DNA of 64,000 bases from Pleurotus djamor (lineage: Eukaryota > Basidiomycota > Agaricomycetes > Agaricales > Pleurotaceae). Where the stretch lies: the NCBI GenBank assembly GCA_029747585.1, contig JAPEVF010000064.1, positions 29,617 to 93,616 of the forward strand, in the 5' to 3' direction. The translations under genes were made by a program, and so were the position numbers. The notes beneath the pieces were generated by a model, which was given only the letters and a program-made list of their open reading frames with translations, did not search any database and was not told where the DNA came from. Within the stretch, counting starts at the first letter, position 1. Each line of letters opens with the position of its first letter. This document shows, piece by piece, positions 1-12,588 of the stretch.

Positions 1-397
1 TTGAACTGGATAGCAGCAGAGGATCTGTCAACCGATTGTGCGGCAGGTCTGGGGAACACAGACTCCGGGACTTCATAGCGCTGTTCATTTGCGGCAAGAA
101 TTTTGAGGTGGATGCGGTTTTCTGTTCACCACAGAAGCATCAGAGGCTAGCTTTTGGAAAGAGTAAGAGTGGTATACCTGTCTCGTACTGAACTTCAAGG
201 GATAGTTGGTGGATATCGGGTCCAAAAACATTACATCCTTCACCCCTCAAGATTAAATCAGCGGTAAGCGAATTTCCAGTTGTCTGGACATTTTTGGCTT
301 CGTATCCGGGGCAGTCATCGAGTTTCGGATTTGCATTTGAGCTCGAGGCCAGTACAAGAAGAGCGAGAAGGGACTTGCGTACGAACCTCCCGGTCAT
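1..397 (-). CDS. GH31 alpha-glucosidase, N-terminal part only (cut by window edge)
   Basis: This is the 5' part of a secreted glycoside hydrolase family 31 enzyme. Exon 1 (397 to 178) starts with a hydrophobic signal peptide, followed by a DDCPGYEAKNV block. A 56-nt intron (177 to 122) follows, and exon 2 reads off the window edge with RYEVPESVFPRP and SSAAIQF. Both blocks match, in order, the N-terminus of the complete GH31 gene next door ([29 protein letters not shown]), and the intron lies at the same place and phase. The two genes are therefore tandem paralogues on the same strand. The family hydrolyses terminal alpha-linked glucose from oligosaccharides. The catalytic domain lies outside the window, so activity cannot be judged here. 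Confidence 0.85.
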
Positions 398-454
398 TTT
401 ACGCAGGAGACTCGTAGAGGAGGATCGAGCTCAGCTATTGAGCAATTAAGTGGC

Positions 455-460
455 TTTATA
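455..460 (-). promoter_or_regulatory. TATA box of the partial GH31 gene
   Basis: TATAAA on the minus strand, about 58 nt upstream of the start codon at 397. The spacing matches other TATA boxes seen in this window. Confidence 0.5.
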
Positions 461-684
461 CTTGATAAATATTCGTTCCTTTTGATAATTGAACAGCATG
501 ATCGAGAAGATACAAAAAAACGGTAGAAGCCAATGGTGCCAGATCACACTGGAGTTGGAAGCAAGAAAGAAAAATCATGGGCGTCTTGTGGGCGCCAATC
601 AGAAAAGGTTCCGTGCCAAGGTTTTNGGATGGGGGGAGGTCGTGGGCCGACGTACATTCAACAGCGAAAACAAGGTATGACTAC

Positions 685-3600
685 TTACTTCGACAGCGCA
701 ATCGTGAATCCTTTATCAAGTGCCATATCAAGCGAAACTTCCAGAACTTGAGTAGTTTGATTGTGGAAAACACCATGGCGAACAACCCTGCCATCCAGCT
801 GAACCGACTCCACTGCACCTTTCACGCCCAAAAAACTAGCTTTGGCTGCACGTAGCCCGGTCCCGAATCCGAAGCTTCCTTGAACTCGTAAGCGACGTCC
901 GTCAAATAACATGGTTATCGCGGTTGATGATGTTGGTGTGACTGATACCCCATCATCGATATAAAGTTTCCCAGAGGCACGTCCGTCGCTTCCAGGAGCA
1001 ATGATGAACTCAAAGTCCTGTTCTCGCAGAGCCGTGGTTGTCATGGCGGATTTGACGCGCAGAGGGAGGACGACACCGCCCTTGATGTGCAGGGGGATGC
1101 TACTGAAGGATAGATCATTCAAAGTGATTGTTGAGCCTGCCCCTTGAACAGGCAAGAGGGTGTGGAAGTCATAGAAAATGTCACGAGGCAAGTATATCGA
1201 CACGGAAGTCGCATCTTCCTGAGTGACAGGCGACACTAGGATGGAGTCGCCGAAGAAGAACTGTAGGTCGAGCCCGAAGGTAGCAGGGTCCTTGGGGTAT
1301 TTGAACCAAAGGGGATGGAGTACAGGCGTTCCGTCGAGATGAGCTTGATGAAATGCAGTGTAGAAGTAATCCAGCAGGCGATATCTGACGGGCGGTCAGG
1401 CTCACCTTGATAAAATCAGTGAACGAGGCAGGAATTTCGCTTACCGAATATCAATGGCCTTCTGAGCAGCCACAGTAACGATCGGCCATCGGTAGAATTC
1501 CTGGCTAATGGATGTATCTGAGTTGTGCTATTGGAGATAAATCAAGTTGGAGCCGACATTAAGAGCTCGGGATGCTTAGGCTTACATTGCGCATAAACGG
1601 GTAAAACGCGCCAAGCATAGCCCAACGTGCGCATAGATTTTGCGTCGTGTTTCCAGCTACCACGAAATTTCAGCAGCATCTCAAACATTAAAGAAACGGA
1701 CATACCGAAACCACATATGTCACTCCCAACCATAGGCACTTGATACACCGACGCCATTCCCAGCATGCCCGCGATAGAGAGTCGATAATGCTCCCACAGA
1801 CTCATGTTATCTCCCAGCCACTTTCCTACATGGTGTCCGGCGCCAGCGAACGTTGACCGTGTTATAACCAACGTCCGAAGACCTGGGCGGCGTGCGAGCA
1901 ATGCATTCCTCGTGGCCGTTGACATCATCGTGCCGTACAAGTTATGCACATCGTATTCAACCAGCCCGTTGAAGTGTTTCGCATCAGTCTACGAACCGGA
2001 ACGTAGGTTCAGGGCAATTCGATGACCAACAGAAAATGGGCACATACAAAGGCGGTTTTGCTCGAAAGATCCCCGGCTGCGTTGTTGATCGTATAAGCAG
2101 GCTTCAAGAGGTCTCGACGAGCAATTTGATTGTGAGGGTGCGAAGCATTGGCATTGGCGAAGATCGGCGTGTTGGGATCCGGCGGTGGGAAAGCTCTCGG
2201 AGGCGGAAGAGCCTGTTCAATCGCTTGCTGAAAGGGGTCTGTACATGGCAAGTTACAAAACTGTCGGTGGCGTGATGGTGGGTTAATTTCCGCTCTAAAT
2301 CTGACATGTGGGGCCGAAACCACATACGCTTGCAGGTTCGTTCATATCTATCCAAGCGCCGTCGATATCCAATCCATCCTCGGGATTGTAGAACAACGCG
2401 AATTCGTTGTCCCAATACCTAGTGATAGACCGCCATATAAACAATCAGCCGTTGTACAAAGGGTGTGGATAGGGTTTAACACTAACTCCTGGATTTTGTT
2501 GTGGAACCAATCTATGACATACGGGGAAGAAGTAAGTCCACTGAGTACTGATGGCAACTTTCATGGCGATAAAGTTGTGTTTTATTTTACTTACCGGGGT
2601 AGACAGTGACACCTACAGCAATTCAAGGTAACCGTGATGAGACGTAACGAAGGAAAACAACCGAAGGAAAGAGGGTACAAACATACCTGGCCAAACGAGT
2701 CCTAAGCTCTGGCTTCCGTTTGGAGCTTTGAGCCAGATATCCAAGGCTGTCCCTCGATCATATGGGCCGTATCCTCCACCGGGCAAGAAAGCGACAGCCG
2801 GATCGGTCATTAGGACTGAGGATAACGCAGCAGGTTAGCTAACCGGAGATGAGATTGGTGGGAGAGCGAAGATCTACGCACCGAATCTTTGATCGTGGTC
2901 ATGCAAGTAGGACACCACCTCCCTCATTCGCGACAGTGGGAAGTAATCTGGGTCCACTGTGAAGATCCGCCGCTTGAACATGTAGTCTTACCATACACAG
3001 CACATCAGATATCCACGACGCCATGACATGAGAGAATATCCACTCACCGATATCGGTCCACATAGTTTCCAGCGGTATCTGTGCGGCGGAATAGTTGCTG
3101 ATAACATCCGCAACGTCAACAAAATCTAGGCGATCACTACGCTTAGTTCTTCCAATCCTAGCAGAAAGTGAGGGAAACCGACTGTTATATCCAAATCGGC
3201 ATTGATGGAACCCAAACGACCAATATGGAACCTCAGCAGGGAGACCAACCAGCTGAGCATACTGCCTCGCTACCTCCGTCGGGTCCGTCTCACTCCCCGC
3301 AAGGAAATAGAAATCCATCACCCCACCAATCGCATTATACTCCAACGCGCCCCTCGTCAACTTGATATCCATCCCATTCGAGTTCAAAAACAACACGCCA
3401 TGGGTGCCAGTTGTGCGATGTTCGAAGTACACTGGGTGATTCCCATACAAGTTCGTCCCCGTAGGGATCCCATACGCGTCTCTAGACCACAACGTCAACG
3501 TCGTATTGTCCGGTCGTAGGCGGAACGGATTAGTGTGCTCGCCCAGCCCATAGACATTTGCGTTCACTGGTAGCCTCGTCTTCAACCTCAGATACTGTGG

Positions 3601-4193
3601 TTCGAATATGATCGGATGCGACGCCGTGGAAAAGAGAACTTCACGAGTTTTCGTGCGGGAAATGGAAAACGAAAACGGTGACGTCGTGAAATTGAATTGG
3701 ATAGCTGCAGAGCGAGGGTTGATTGGATGGGCGACATCGATGACAGGCCTCGGAAATACAGAGATCGGTACCTCATAACGTTTCACCGCTGGATCAGTGA
3801 TTTTCAAGTGGATACGTGTATCTGTGGGAAGGCAAGGAGGTGAGCTTCTCTAGTGCTGAAGCTGGGAGTAATCGTAGAGGCTCCACATGGGACCTCAGCG
3901 AATGAATTCATACCTGTTTCGTACACCACTTCCAACGCCAGCTGTCGGATATCACTGCCAAAAACACCGCAACCGGAACCTCTCAAAACTAATTCGGCTG
4001 TAAGAGTGTTTCCGTTCCTAGACGTTCTGACGTTTTTGGCATCGTATCCGGGGCAACTATCCAGGTCCGGAAGTGCATTGGATTCAGATTGAGCAGCAGA
4101 AGAGCACGAGATGAGTGTAGGCAGTGATAGTAATAAACCCAAGAGAAATCCAGTGCGCTTGAAGGTCAGACGTCGTCGAACCTGCATCTCCAA
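685..4193 (-). CDS. Secreted GH31 alpha-glucosidase
   Basis: I rebuilt 13 exons by hand (4193-3914, 3821-3183, 3125-3048, 2986-2882, 2815-2687, 2612-2595, 2511-2487, 2418-2306, 2238-2048, 1988-1706, 1656-1586, 1527-1445, 1384-685). They sum to 2715 nt, an open frame of 904 residues. The protein begins with a signal peptide and carries the GH31 landmarks: [23 protein letters not shown], the nucleophile motif WIDMNEPAS, the acid/base region GKWLGDN, and VGSDICGF. It should act outside the cell on terminal alpha-glucosides such as maltose or starch fragments. Exon 6 is only 18 nt and exon 7 only 25 nt. The start could also be the second methionine, two codons later. The 3' end lies 287 nt from the start of the paralogue on its left. 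Confidence 0.93.
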
Positions 4194-5304
4194 AGGCTAT
4201 GAACGTGAAACCCAGGTGGGCCGCGGGGGGTTTAGCTTTGTAGTATGAAACCTTTTTGTACTCGAAGAACATGTACGCATCTGCTGACTATAGGTGCAGC
4301 ATGGTTGAAGGAAGCGAAGTACGCGAGCAATGGCCGCGTTCAAGTGGCATGACCCCAACCCAAGAGGGGCTGAGCTAGATGGAGTTGAAGAATGGTTTGG
4401 GTGCTTCGACGTTCGGCGTTCGCACAGGTACACCGTTTTGTCGTAACCACAGGGTTGCATCCATCATCACGAAGTTCGTATGTAGCGCGTGGACATGGAG
4501 AAATGGAGACCAACGATTCGCGAAGCGATGGTGTAGGGGGTCATCGTCCGGATTCAGTCTCTTTTTCCCTCAAGAGAGGCAAAGCTCGAGGTTGTTTGCA
4601 CCAGACACTGATTCGATCCCTTTACTCGAATGATTCCATTGAGTAGACCTATACTAAGTAAGAGCTTATGTCCTTGAACGCCATTGCGTGGGGGCAAGGA
4701 TGAAGGGGACAATAAGCAGAAACTTGAGTTCGCGTGGTTTAGATACTTGATCGTTCGGGAGGGTGGGGGCGCGTTTGACGTGCAAGAGAGCCGGGGAAGT
4801 ACGAGGAGGACAATTGTGATGGTAGTGTCACTGTCACTGGATGAAGTACTCGGCGCTTCACGTTTCACCGCCGAGGCCGTCCAGAAGCAGAACAAGAGCC
4901 CTACTCGATCTCGTCTTCACGGGACGAATTGTCAGAGAGAGAGAGAGAGAGGTGAAGTTCGACAGCGGATTATAGTACAGATTGTTATTTGTTCCTTTTA
5001 CTCTAACTATTAGCCCTACACACAGAAAACCAAAAGGTCGATGTCCTTGTATGTCGTACACAACACGAGAGCATGATGGGAAGGAAAAGCCGGAAACAAT
5101 AGACAAGAGAGAGAACGGTATTAGTAAGAAAGGATGAACCTCTAGGTATAATGGAGGAGATATAAACACAAGAGACGTATACAATGAGGGGGATGTGGGC
5201 AGAGTGATTTTGTTGGTTAAATAGGCTTGAGAAATGAGGGAATGCTTCTAGGAATAATTATGTGTTCGTGATGTTGATACAAAAATGAGGAGGGGGGAGG
5301 GGAA
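4194..5304. other. Intergenic, promoter side of the GH31 gene
   Basis: I see no convincing gene here. The stretch lies between the start of the GH31 gene and the 3' end of the next minus-strand gene, and it contains a short GA repeat. Confidence 0.5.
4934..4951. repeat. (AG)n microsatellite
   Basis: Nine uninterrupted AG units, in intergenic DNA. Confidence 0.9.
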
Positions 5305-6279
5305 TTAGAAGTATTTGAGCTTCTCATCGAACACTTCGTCGGCAACAAGCGTCAAAACGCTCGAGTCGCTGGAGACGGAGCTAACGCTCTCGTTATCACT
5401 GTCCGCGCCATCATCATCCTCTTCATCATCCCAGCAAGAATACGCCACGGAGCTCAGGTGGCTCCGTACGTACTCCCCACGAGAGCCCGAAGATGGAGGG
5501 GGAGCTCGCCTCCGAGGAGTTGGCCTGGAATAGAGCCGATTGAGCATCATCCCAGCAACAACCTTGGCACGGGATGCACGGAGGGAAAGGGCGCGAGCGT
5601 AGGAAGCGGCAGAAGGGACTGGCGGTGGTGGCGGTGGTGACGACACCTTGGCTGCCGGCGAGGAAGAACCGGTTGACATTTTCGTCGGAGTGGATACAGA
5701 AGTTGTCGTAACCGTCGCCGATACCTGGATCAACGGCGCACGAGGAGCTGTAACCGGCCTGCACCCGCTATTATTGTGAGTGTTATTCTTCCTCGACACT
5801 GACGAGTTCGCCGAGAAGGAAAATTCAGACGGGGTGAATTTCCATGTGTTTTGAGAAGCATTGTTATTATTATAGGGTGACGTGTAGAGAATGGAAGACG
5901 AAGGAAGCGTCTGTTTCGGTTGCTGCGTGGCAGCTTGACTGACAGCGGCGTTCGGAAGCTGTAATGGGGACGAGGAAAGAGAGATGGCTCTTGAACGAGC
6001 TCGAGTGGGATGAGAATACGGCGAACGGGTGGGGGCTGTCGAGAACAATGGGGGCTGTTGTTGATGACGTTGCTGACGTTGCTGATAAGGCTGCTGAGGT
6101 GCGGGGCGCTCAGCGACTACGTTGGGAGCAGTCCGGGCGGTGCGAGCGTTGTTGAAACCATGCAGCCCGGGAGAAGATCGATAATAGGTGGATGTGGAGG
6201 CCTTCGAGGAGGTTGGCGGGGAGAAGTAGGAATCGGTGAAGGCCTGAAGGGATTGCATGGTCATGGTCGTTGCAGTCAT
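5305..6279 (-). CDS. Hypothetical Ser/Pro-rich protein with acidic tail
   Basis: An uninterrupted 324-codon frame with no recognised domain. The N-terminal two thirds are low complexity, rich in Ser, Thr, Pro, Gln and Asn. A less biased segment near residues 225-275 contains ASYARALSLRASRAKVVAG and basic RPTPRRRAPP. It is followed by AYSCWDDEEDDD and an acidic, serine-rich stretch that ends in FDEKLKYF. The better-organised C-terminus looks like the conserved part, with a disordered N-terminus. The length of the open frame in GC-moderate DNA argues that it is real. No function is proposed. Confidence 0.65.
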   Translation of the reverse strand: MTATTMTMQSLQAFTDSYFSPPTSSKASTSTYYRSSPGLHGFNNARTARTAPNVVAERPAPQQPYQQRQQRHQQQPPLFSTAPTRSPYSHPTRARSRAISLSSSPLQLPNAAVSQAATQQPKQTLPSSSILYTSPYNNNNASQNTWKFTPSEFSFSANSSVSRKNNTHNNSGCRPVTAPRAPLIQVSATVTTTSVSTPTKMSTGSSSPAAKVSSPPPPPPVPSAASYARALSLRASRAKVVAGMMLNRLYSRPTPRRRAPPPSSGSRGEYVRSHLSSVAYSCWDDEEDDDGADSDNESVSSVSSDSSVLTLVADEVFDEKLKYF

Positions 6280-9200
6280 GGTTCGAAAGGGGGCGTTTTT
6301 ACGGTCAACGTAGCAACGAAGGTCGAGGAGGGTGGGGTGGATGATGGATGATGGAAATNGAGAAGAGGGGAAAGGTGGAATTGTTTTTATGGCTGCCCAA
6401 GTGAAACAAGAGCCGCAAGAAGAGGAAGGCGGCTCTCGACGCTGTGTCTCGGTTGTACTCCTTGAACCCTGTCGGACCCTAACCGATCATCCCACAAAAC
6501 CGACTGATCGCGTCCCACGTCCAGGGCTGCCCAGAACTCCTTACAATTTCTCCGCGTGTGATTCCCTTTCATAGAAACTCCTTTCCTAAAACGATAACAA
6601 CCACACGGCCTCGGTCCGGCTCATGGCCAGGGGTACAACGGCATCGTCCTTGTTTTGCCATGCCCGCGTGACTAGCCATGACGGAGGCAAAGCTCAGAAC
6701 GGTATCCTCTCTTGTTCTAGCGGCAAGCACCCACCATTGTTTCTCAAAAAAGCTCAACACCAACGCCTCGGATAACGTCCTTGACGTAGCCTTATATTCA
6801 ACGGCGGGCGGGTGAACAATGGTCGTCAAGTAGATGTTGTGGTACGACTCCTCGTTCAAGGACGTTGTTCTATAATTGCCTGACTGATGAGATGCTGTAA
6901 CTCAGTTCTTGGACCAGAGCTTGAATTAGTAGCAATGTGGAGCGTCGGGCGTGATCGGACACTTACTTTTTTCTCAGTTCGTCGGGCCAACTCTCTTCCC
7001 TCGACAGCTGGCGTTTTGAATGTCAACCGTCGAAAAATCAGAGAATCTGCGCTGGAAATTTACATTCCTATTCGTCGATCGAGTCATGTGCCGAAAACTG
7101 GGATCATATTTCGAAAGCTAGGCGAACAGAGTCACAACCACTCGTCTTAGAGGTTCCCCACCGCTGCCAACGCTCATGACTCACCTTGCATCTCCGGCAT
7201 GATGTCCCTACTTGTTCCTACTTCGTCTCTACCATCTGTGCATTCCCCTTCATAGGAGAGGGGCCACAGCTTGATTTGATGGGATGCAGTGCATGGATCA
7301 GAATGGTAAAACCTGGTCGCCCCACCCCAGATCTGCCAATACATACCATCAATGTATCATCCATCAAACATGGAACGCCGAAGTGGTATTCCGCCATTAG
7401 AGGCCACCAATATTGGCATCCGCTTCGCACACCACCCGAGCACCTCTTCTGATGTCCAATACACAGCTTTCCGCGTCCTACTTGGACACCGAACAACATA
7501 CAATAGCTGCGGAAGGTTACCGGGCTACGCACCTTGGCACGGGGAACCTGGATCGTTTAGACGACTTACCGAAGATATGCTACGACGCTTTGCCAACCGC
7601 GACTGCGTAACTCGCAAGTCGCGACGGAAAGCTGTATGAGCTGCAAGCGCATTGGGCGGTTGACGCTGCGGTGATACCACTGCTCCTCGTCGTACCTTTC
7701 TCCTGTGGCACCGCACGTAGGATGGTCAACATCATCCTGAATACGCCTTCAACGTTAACATCCGGCCCCTTTCACACATGCTCCGCTAGTTCTGTTACTA
7801 CACTATCTACGAGTTTGAACAGGTCGGCACAATCCATCGGCTTTGCCGGCCATTTGCTGTCATCAAGCCTACCTTTCCCCCGTGAAATGTGTATTCACCT
7901 TGCCAATATTCTTGCCAATTTTCCCTCCCAACCTACCGATCGGTTCGCTGTGGTGGGGAGGACGTACCTAAATGGGTGACCCCGCGAGTCTCCTTCCTAG
8001 GAATTGAACATCCTCACGACCCGGCTGTCCCCCACCACATATGATCCAAGACGGTCAGGGTCAAATCGAAGTCGAAAGCCACTCACCAGCACCAGCTCAA
8101 AATGACGACCTACCTTTTGATCTGAAAAACCGAAAGGCCAGCTTACCTTGCCAAATTACATCCAACCTACCACCGATGGAATCAAATAACGGAGAGGACG
8201 CACCAAACCGAGTCGACGAAGGGCCACGCGACTCCCTCTCGCAAGCTACCCTTCGATCGACGTATCTCTCGCCACTTGGGCAGGCGCATGTACAACAGGT
8301 CGCCGACGGGTTGGGCACCAAACGCTTTCCCCAGTGCCACTCTCGCGTTCCTGTCGTACAGGGAGCCACGCTTTGGCTAGAAGATCGCGTCTACCCGTTT
8401 CTAAGCATCTGGTCCTCACCTTTGGATGCATATATGCGTGCTCCCCATACCCTACTCACAGGTAGACGTCGAGAAATGGGTCTCGGAGGTGACCGGTGAT
8501 AGACGAGGGCGAGGCTGCTCACCTTTGATGATCCTTGTCATTTCGCGTCATTTCGCCGGCTATATGCGCACCATCCAGGCACCCAGGAGCCTCCAGCGCC
8601 CTTAGGAAGCGATGTGGACCTTGAAAGAGTACTCACCTGGCTCCGTCACGGCTAGGAAGAGGCCAAGCTGCTTCCACTTGTGCCCGGGGCTCATTGGGGC
8701 TCACCTGAAATAATCTATGGTCGTTGGGTCGACGCCCTCGCGACAGCTCGATACGATGGTCGTTCACCTTCAATACCCCTCAGGCCTCAGGCGTTGGGCG
8801 AAACGCCTGAGAAGGTGAGGTTAGTGGGGATGGTGCAGAAGAGATGGTGGTGGTTGGGAAGGAAGAGAGTGGAGGACGAGAATGTTTCCCGGACTGTCCT
8901 CATCATATTTGCCCTTGTTTGCGATGTCGCGCCGATCCCAATGACGTTGACCGAAACTGGAGATCGCGTTTGCCAGAGCTTAGAAGTATCTAGGTCCTCG
9001 TCATCTCAGATGAAGTCTTTGACCAAAGGCTCTTCGGTCTCCAGGCGCCATGGTAGACACCAGAGATTCTTTGAAGAGTACGGCAAAGTTTCTCGGCTGA
9101 CAAGGAGCCATGGTTAGTCCACGGAGAGGCTTGGGGGGTCTCTTTTCGCATCGTGGGCCTTGCTATGAACATCAACGACGCAGGGAAGCCGGCCGCACAT

Positions 9201-11074
9201 GGAGGGAGTTCTAGCAAGCTTCTGTATTCGTTCCCCCAAACTTCATTTTTTCCGACGTCGGTGCGGGGCTGCAGCGAAGCCTTGATCTCGTCAGTAGTCA
9301 TCCAGTCAATTAGATGTCTTCATACTCACAAATGTCCACAGTTTACCGCAGGTATCCGTAGCAAATTAGCTCGCGTACAACACTACAATCGGGGCGGCTT
9401 CAAGCCAATTCACCATCACTCGTTCATTCAATCCCCTGTGGTCCTTGTTCTAATCTCGCGCTTACCTCCACGATGGCGAAATCCATGGTCAACAGACTGT
9501 CAAAATGCATGCGGCGTGCGCGAGGCCGTTCAACATTTTTTCCCGAACGCATCCTGTGTGCAGGAGTGCTGGGTACTTGGAAGTCCATGGCAATCGGCCT
9601 GTCGTCGTTTTGTGCTCGACAAAGAAGGCCCCCACAAGATGGAGTCAAGAAGGGTACCCAAGCTGCGTTTTGGCGGCTTTTTAAAGTCGCGATCAACCTC
9701 TAGAACAAACTTTGATATGGACTCGCTTCTTTTGCTCCATATCACACCCTCTCCATTCCATGCCTCACGTGGCCACAGATTGACCAGACGGATGAATCCT
9801 CGCTCGCTACAATCAATTCCCTATCACTACCAGATCGTCTCATCGACTCAACCGTTACTCCCCAAGCACGAGCTACAACCTATGCACCTAGAAGCGCTAA
9901 TAGAATATCTATCCTGACGGATTCCAGGTCCAGGACATGCTACATAGGCGTGACCATCGCGGTAGCCAAACACCCTGACCGTCCTGCCACATTGCGCAAG
10001 TACCATACCTTGGGCCCTACATTCTTGAGGCGAAGGTGGATGTTATCTTCCAAAGGACGTTGCCTTGATGCAGATCAGAGAAAACTTGATTTGAGCCAAA
10101 GATACCGTGTCGTTCATTCGCCGACTGAAGTCAAGATCTGAAGCCTCTCCCCTCATTCGAGAAACAGGCCTCCAGCTTGCGCCTCTCGTCACGCTCTGTG
10201 GTCATTATATAGCTCCAGGAGAGACTACTGCGTCTCATCGATCTGGAGAACAATCATCGCTGAAAATGACTTGGCCGTGCGTTCATCTCGAGCCCCGCCC
10301 ATGGTTTCAAGTTCCTTTGGCTTACATCAAACATGTAGACGGTCCTCAGACAACCGGTCAATATGACCCTCCGGTCCCTGATGTTCAACGTTCATGATGT
10401 AGCATCGAGTCTTCTCAGGACCCATCTTCCCAGGGACTCCCCTTTCAACTAGCTGACAGGAGGACAGGGGCGTAGGCACCGTCTCTGCGTCTCATGGGCG
10501 CCGACTAATCCCTTGTTCGCCGGGGCCTACCCCATGACCCAAATTCAACCTCGCTCGGGGACGTCAATTCCTTGACCGAGCAACTTGAACAATGGACGAT
10601 ATACCCCTCCGAGTTTCGTGCGCCAAGCCCGTCGCTACTTCCGAAGAACCACATACTCACCCATTGCGCGATCGGCGTGCTTTTATGTTCGTGCTACGCT
10701 CTTTTCCAAGAGGCTACACTTCTGTTTCCTCAAGAAAGCCGTCGCGCCATCTCCTTATGGTTACGTTGGGCTGATTTCTAACATCAGATTTACTCTCTAT
10801 CAGCATCGATAAGTGCACCGCATCAAAACGATAGCTCGCTGGCCGTCGCCTGGTGACAGCTTGACGATAGATGTAGGCACCCGTGCGATCCATGATGTAG
10901 GTCGGTACCTTGGGTCATCAAAGCAACAGGGTCTAACCGATTGCAATTGCGCCCCTGTAGCCTTCCCCGCTTGCGTCAGCGCCGAATACCCGGAGATCCA
11001 TATCATTTAAGTACCGCGTCTCCAGCCGTAGCATTCCAAGATACCGAGTAATCGAGAGCCTCGAATTCTAGACT
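6280..11074. other. Gene-poor stretch of about 4.8 kb
   Basis: No gene I can support. Open frames are short and lie on both strands, and none shows a recognisable family or a chain of exons joined by plausible splice sites. The longest plus-strand frames (about 8041-8499 and 9153-9917) have ordinary amino-acid composition but no known motif. There is no terminal repeat, reverse transcriptase or transposase motif that I can see by eye. It may be eroded coding or transposon DNA. Confidence 0.4.
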
Positions 11075-12203
11075 ATGTCTTCTGAGCGCGTTTGGTTGAT
11101 CACTGGTGCGTATGCGCCCGTCATCAATGTCGGCAATGATCTGACTCAAATTGTGGTATAGGCTGCTCAGCAGGGTTTGGTCGTCGTCTCGCTACTTCTG
11201 CTCTTCAAAGAGGGGATAAAGTCATTGCGACCGCGCGATCCCTAGAGAAACTCTCGTGCCTCAAGGAGAAATCCCAAGGGTTTGAAGACAACCTACGCCT
11301 CCTAGAGCTTGATGTTACATCGGGTCTCGGTGCGATTAAAGCGAAGATCGATGAGGCAGCGGGCATTTGGGGACGGATCGATGTGTTAGTGAACAACGCT
11401 GGGTATGGAGTGCCTGCGATCATAGAAGAAGGAGGGTAAGTGCTTTCATTACGATTGTATGCATCCTTCGCGCCGCCAGCTAATTCTATTATGGTCCTTC
11501 CACAGCGCCGACAGCATTAGACTCCAGTTCGCAACCAATTTATACGGCCCAATCGACGTCATTTGCGCCGCTTTACCACACATGCGAGCTAAGATGTCCG
11601 GTACCATCGTCAATATAGGGAGTCGATCGGCTTGGAAGACAGAAATCCCAGTCCGTCCCACTTGCATTTTGTCCCGTTTGAGAATCCCTGTCAGACTGAC
11701 TTCACTTGCATCAGGGAATAGGTCCTTATTCAGCCAGCAAAGCAGCTCTTCACGGTAAGTGCATTTTCAATTGTGGCTTCGAGAGAACACGTTTCTGATC
11801 TCCTTCCCCCATCCATGCAGCATTAACTGAAACCCTGAGCATCGAGCTTGCCCAATTCAATATCAAGACTCTCATCGTCGCTCCAGGAGCATTCAAAACA
11901 GAAGGAGCTTATAATTACCCCTGGGATAACCCCAATCCTTTGCCTGCGTATGAGACTCTTCGCAATGCTGCTCTATCGAAGTTTGGATCTATCCGCGACG
12001 CGATTAAAGGAGATCCCGACAAGGCTATGGAAGTTGTGGTAGACGTCGTCCGAGGAGAAGGCGTTGCCAAAGACAGGGATTGGCCTGGATATCTCATCTT
12101 GGGTGAAGACGCTGAAGTAGATATCAGAAACAAGATCGGCAAGGTTGGGAAAGCGCTGGACGATTGGGGAGATGTAACACGATCGGTTAGCTTCGCTAAG
12201 TAA
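11075..12203 (+). CDS. Short-chain dehydrogenase/reductase (classical SDR)
   Basis: Five exons (11075-11105, 11162-11435, 11506-11650, 11715-11754, 11821-12203) sum to 873 nt, giving 290 residues. The Rossmann glycine motif TGCSAGFG spans the first intron. It is followed by LELDVTS, the NNAG motif (VLVNNAGYG), a serine-bearing VNIGSRSAW, and the catalytic YSASK. Enzymes of this type oxidise an alcohol or reduce a ketone with NAD(P)H. The C-terminal segment after YSASK (GSIRDAIKGDPDKAMEVV) helps define the substrate pocket. The gene stands at the head of a same-strand block of monooxygenases and an alcohol dehydrogenase. A degraded copy of its 3' part lies at about 15.1 kb, so it was probably part of the unit that was duplicated. 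Confidence 0.93.
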
Positions 12204-12520
12204 GGTTAACTTGTATGTGTTTGTGCTCGTGCTCAAGTTGTAATTCTGTCTCTCGTAAAAAGTTTCTTGTAAGGTTGCTCTATGAATCAGAGGTCACCTT
12301 ACTAGAGCCAGGGGGACGTTCTCCTTATGATTCTCCTTCTCAATCGGTGGTGTCAGTCTAAGTTCTGGGAGCCGAGCTTTCTTTGGGGAATTTAGTAAGT
12401 GCCATTTCACTCTCAAACTTCGACAATTGAGTCAACATCCTTACTATTACCGTGCAACGGCACATACATATCGAGCGGTCAGTATCTGCTGCGCTGCAAT
12501 GCTACACAGATTCTCCAGTG

Positions 12521-12527
12521 TATAAAA
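12521..12527 (+). promoter_or_regulatory. TATA box of monooxygenase copy 1
   Basis: TATAAAA, 68 nt before the start codon at 12589. Comparable boxes precede copies 2 and 3. Confidence 0.6.
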
Positions 12528-12588
12528 GGACCATGGTGCCCCAGGCCTCTCATCTCGTCCACCGTCACCACTCCAGCTTGTACTCATC

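Noticed and set aside
8041..8499. Plus-strand frame of 152 codons
   Set aside because: No homology I can recognise. The region shows similar frames on both strands.
9153..9917. Plus-strand frame of 254 codons
   Set aside because: No known domain, overlapping frames on the other strand of equal quality, and no supporting splice sites or promoter.
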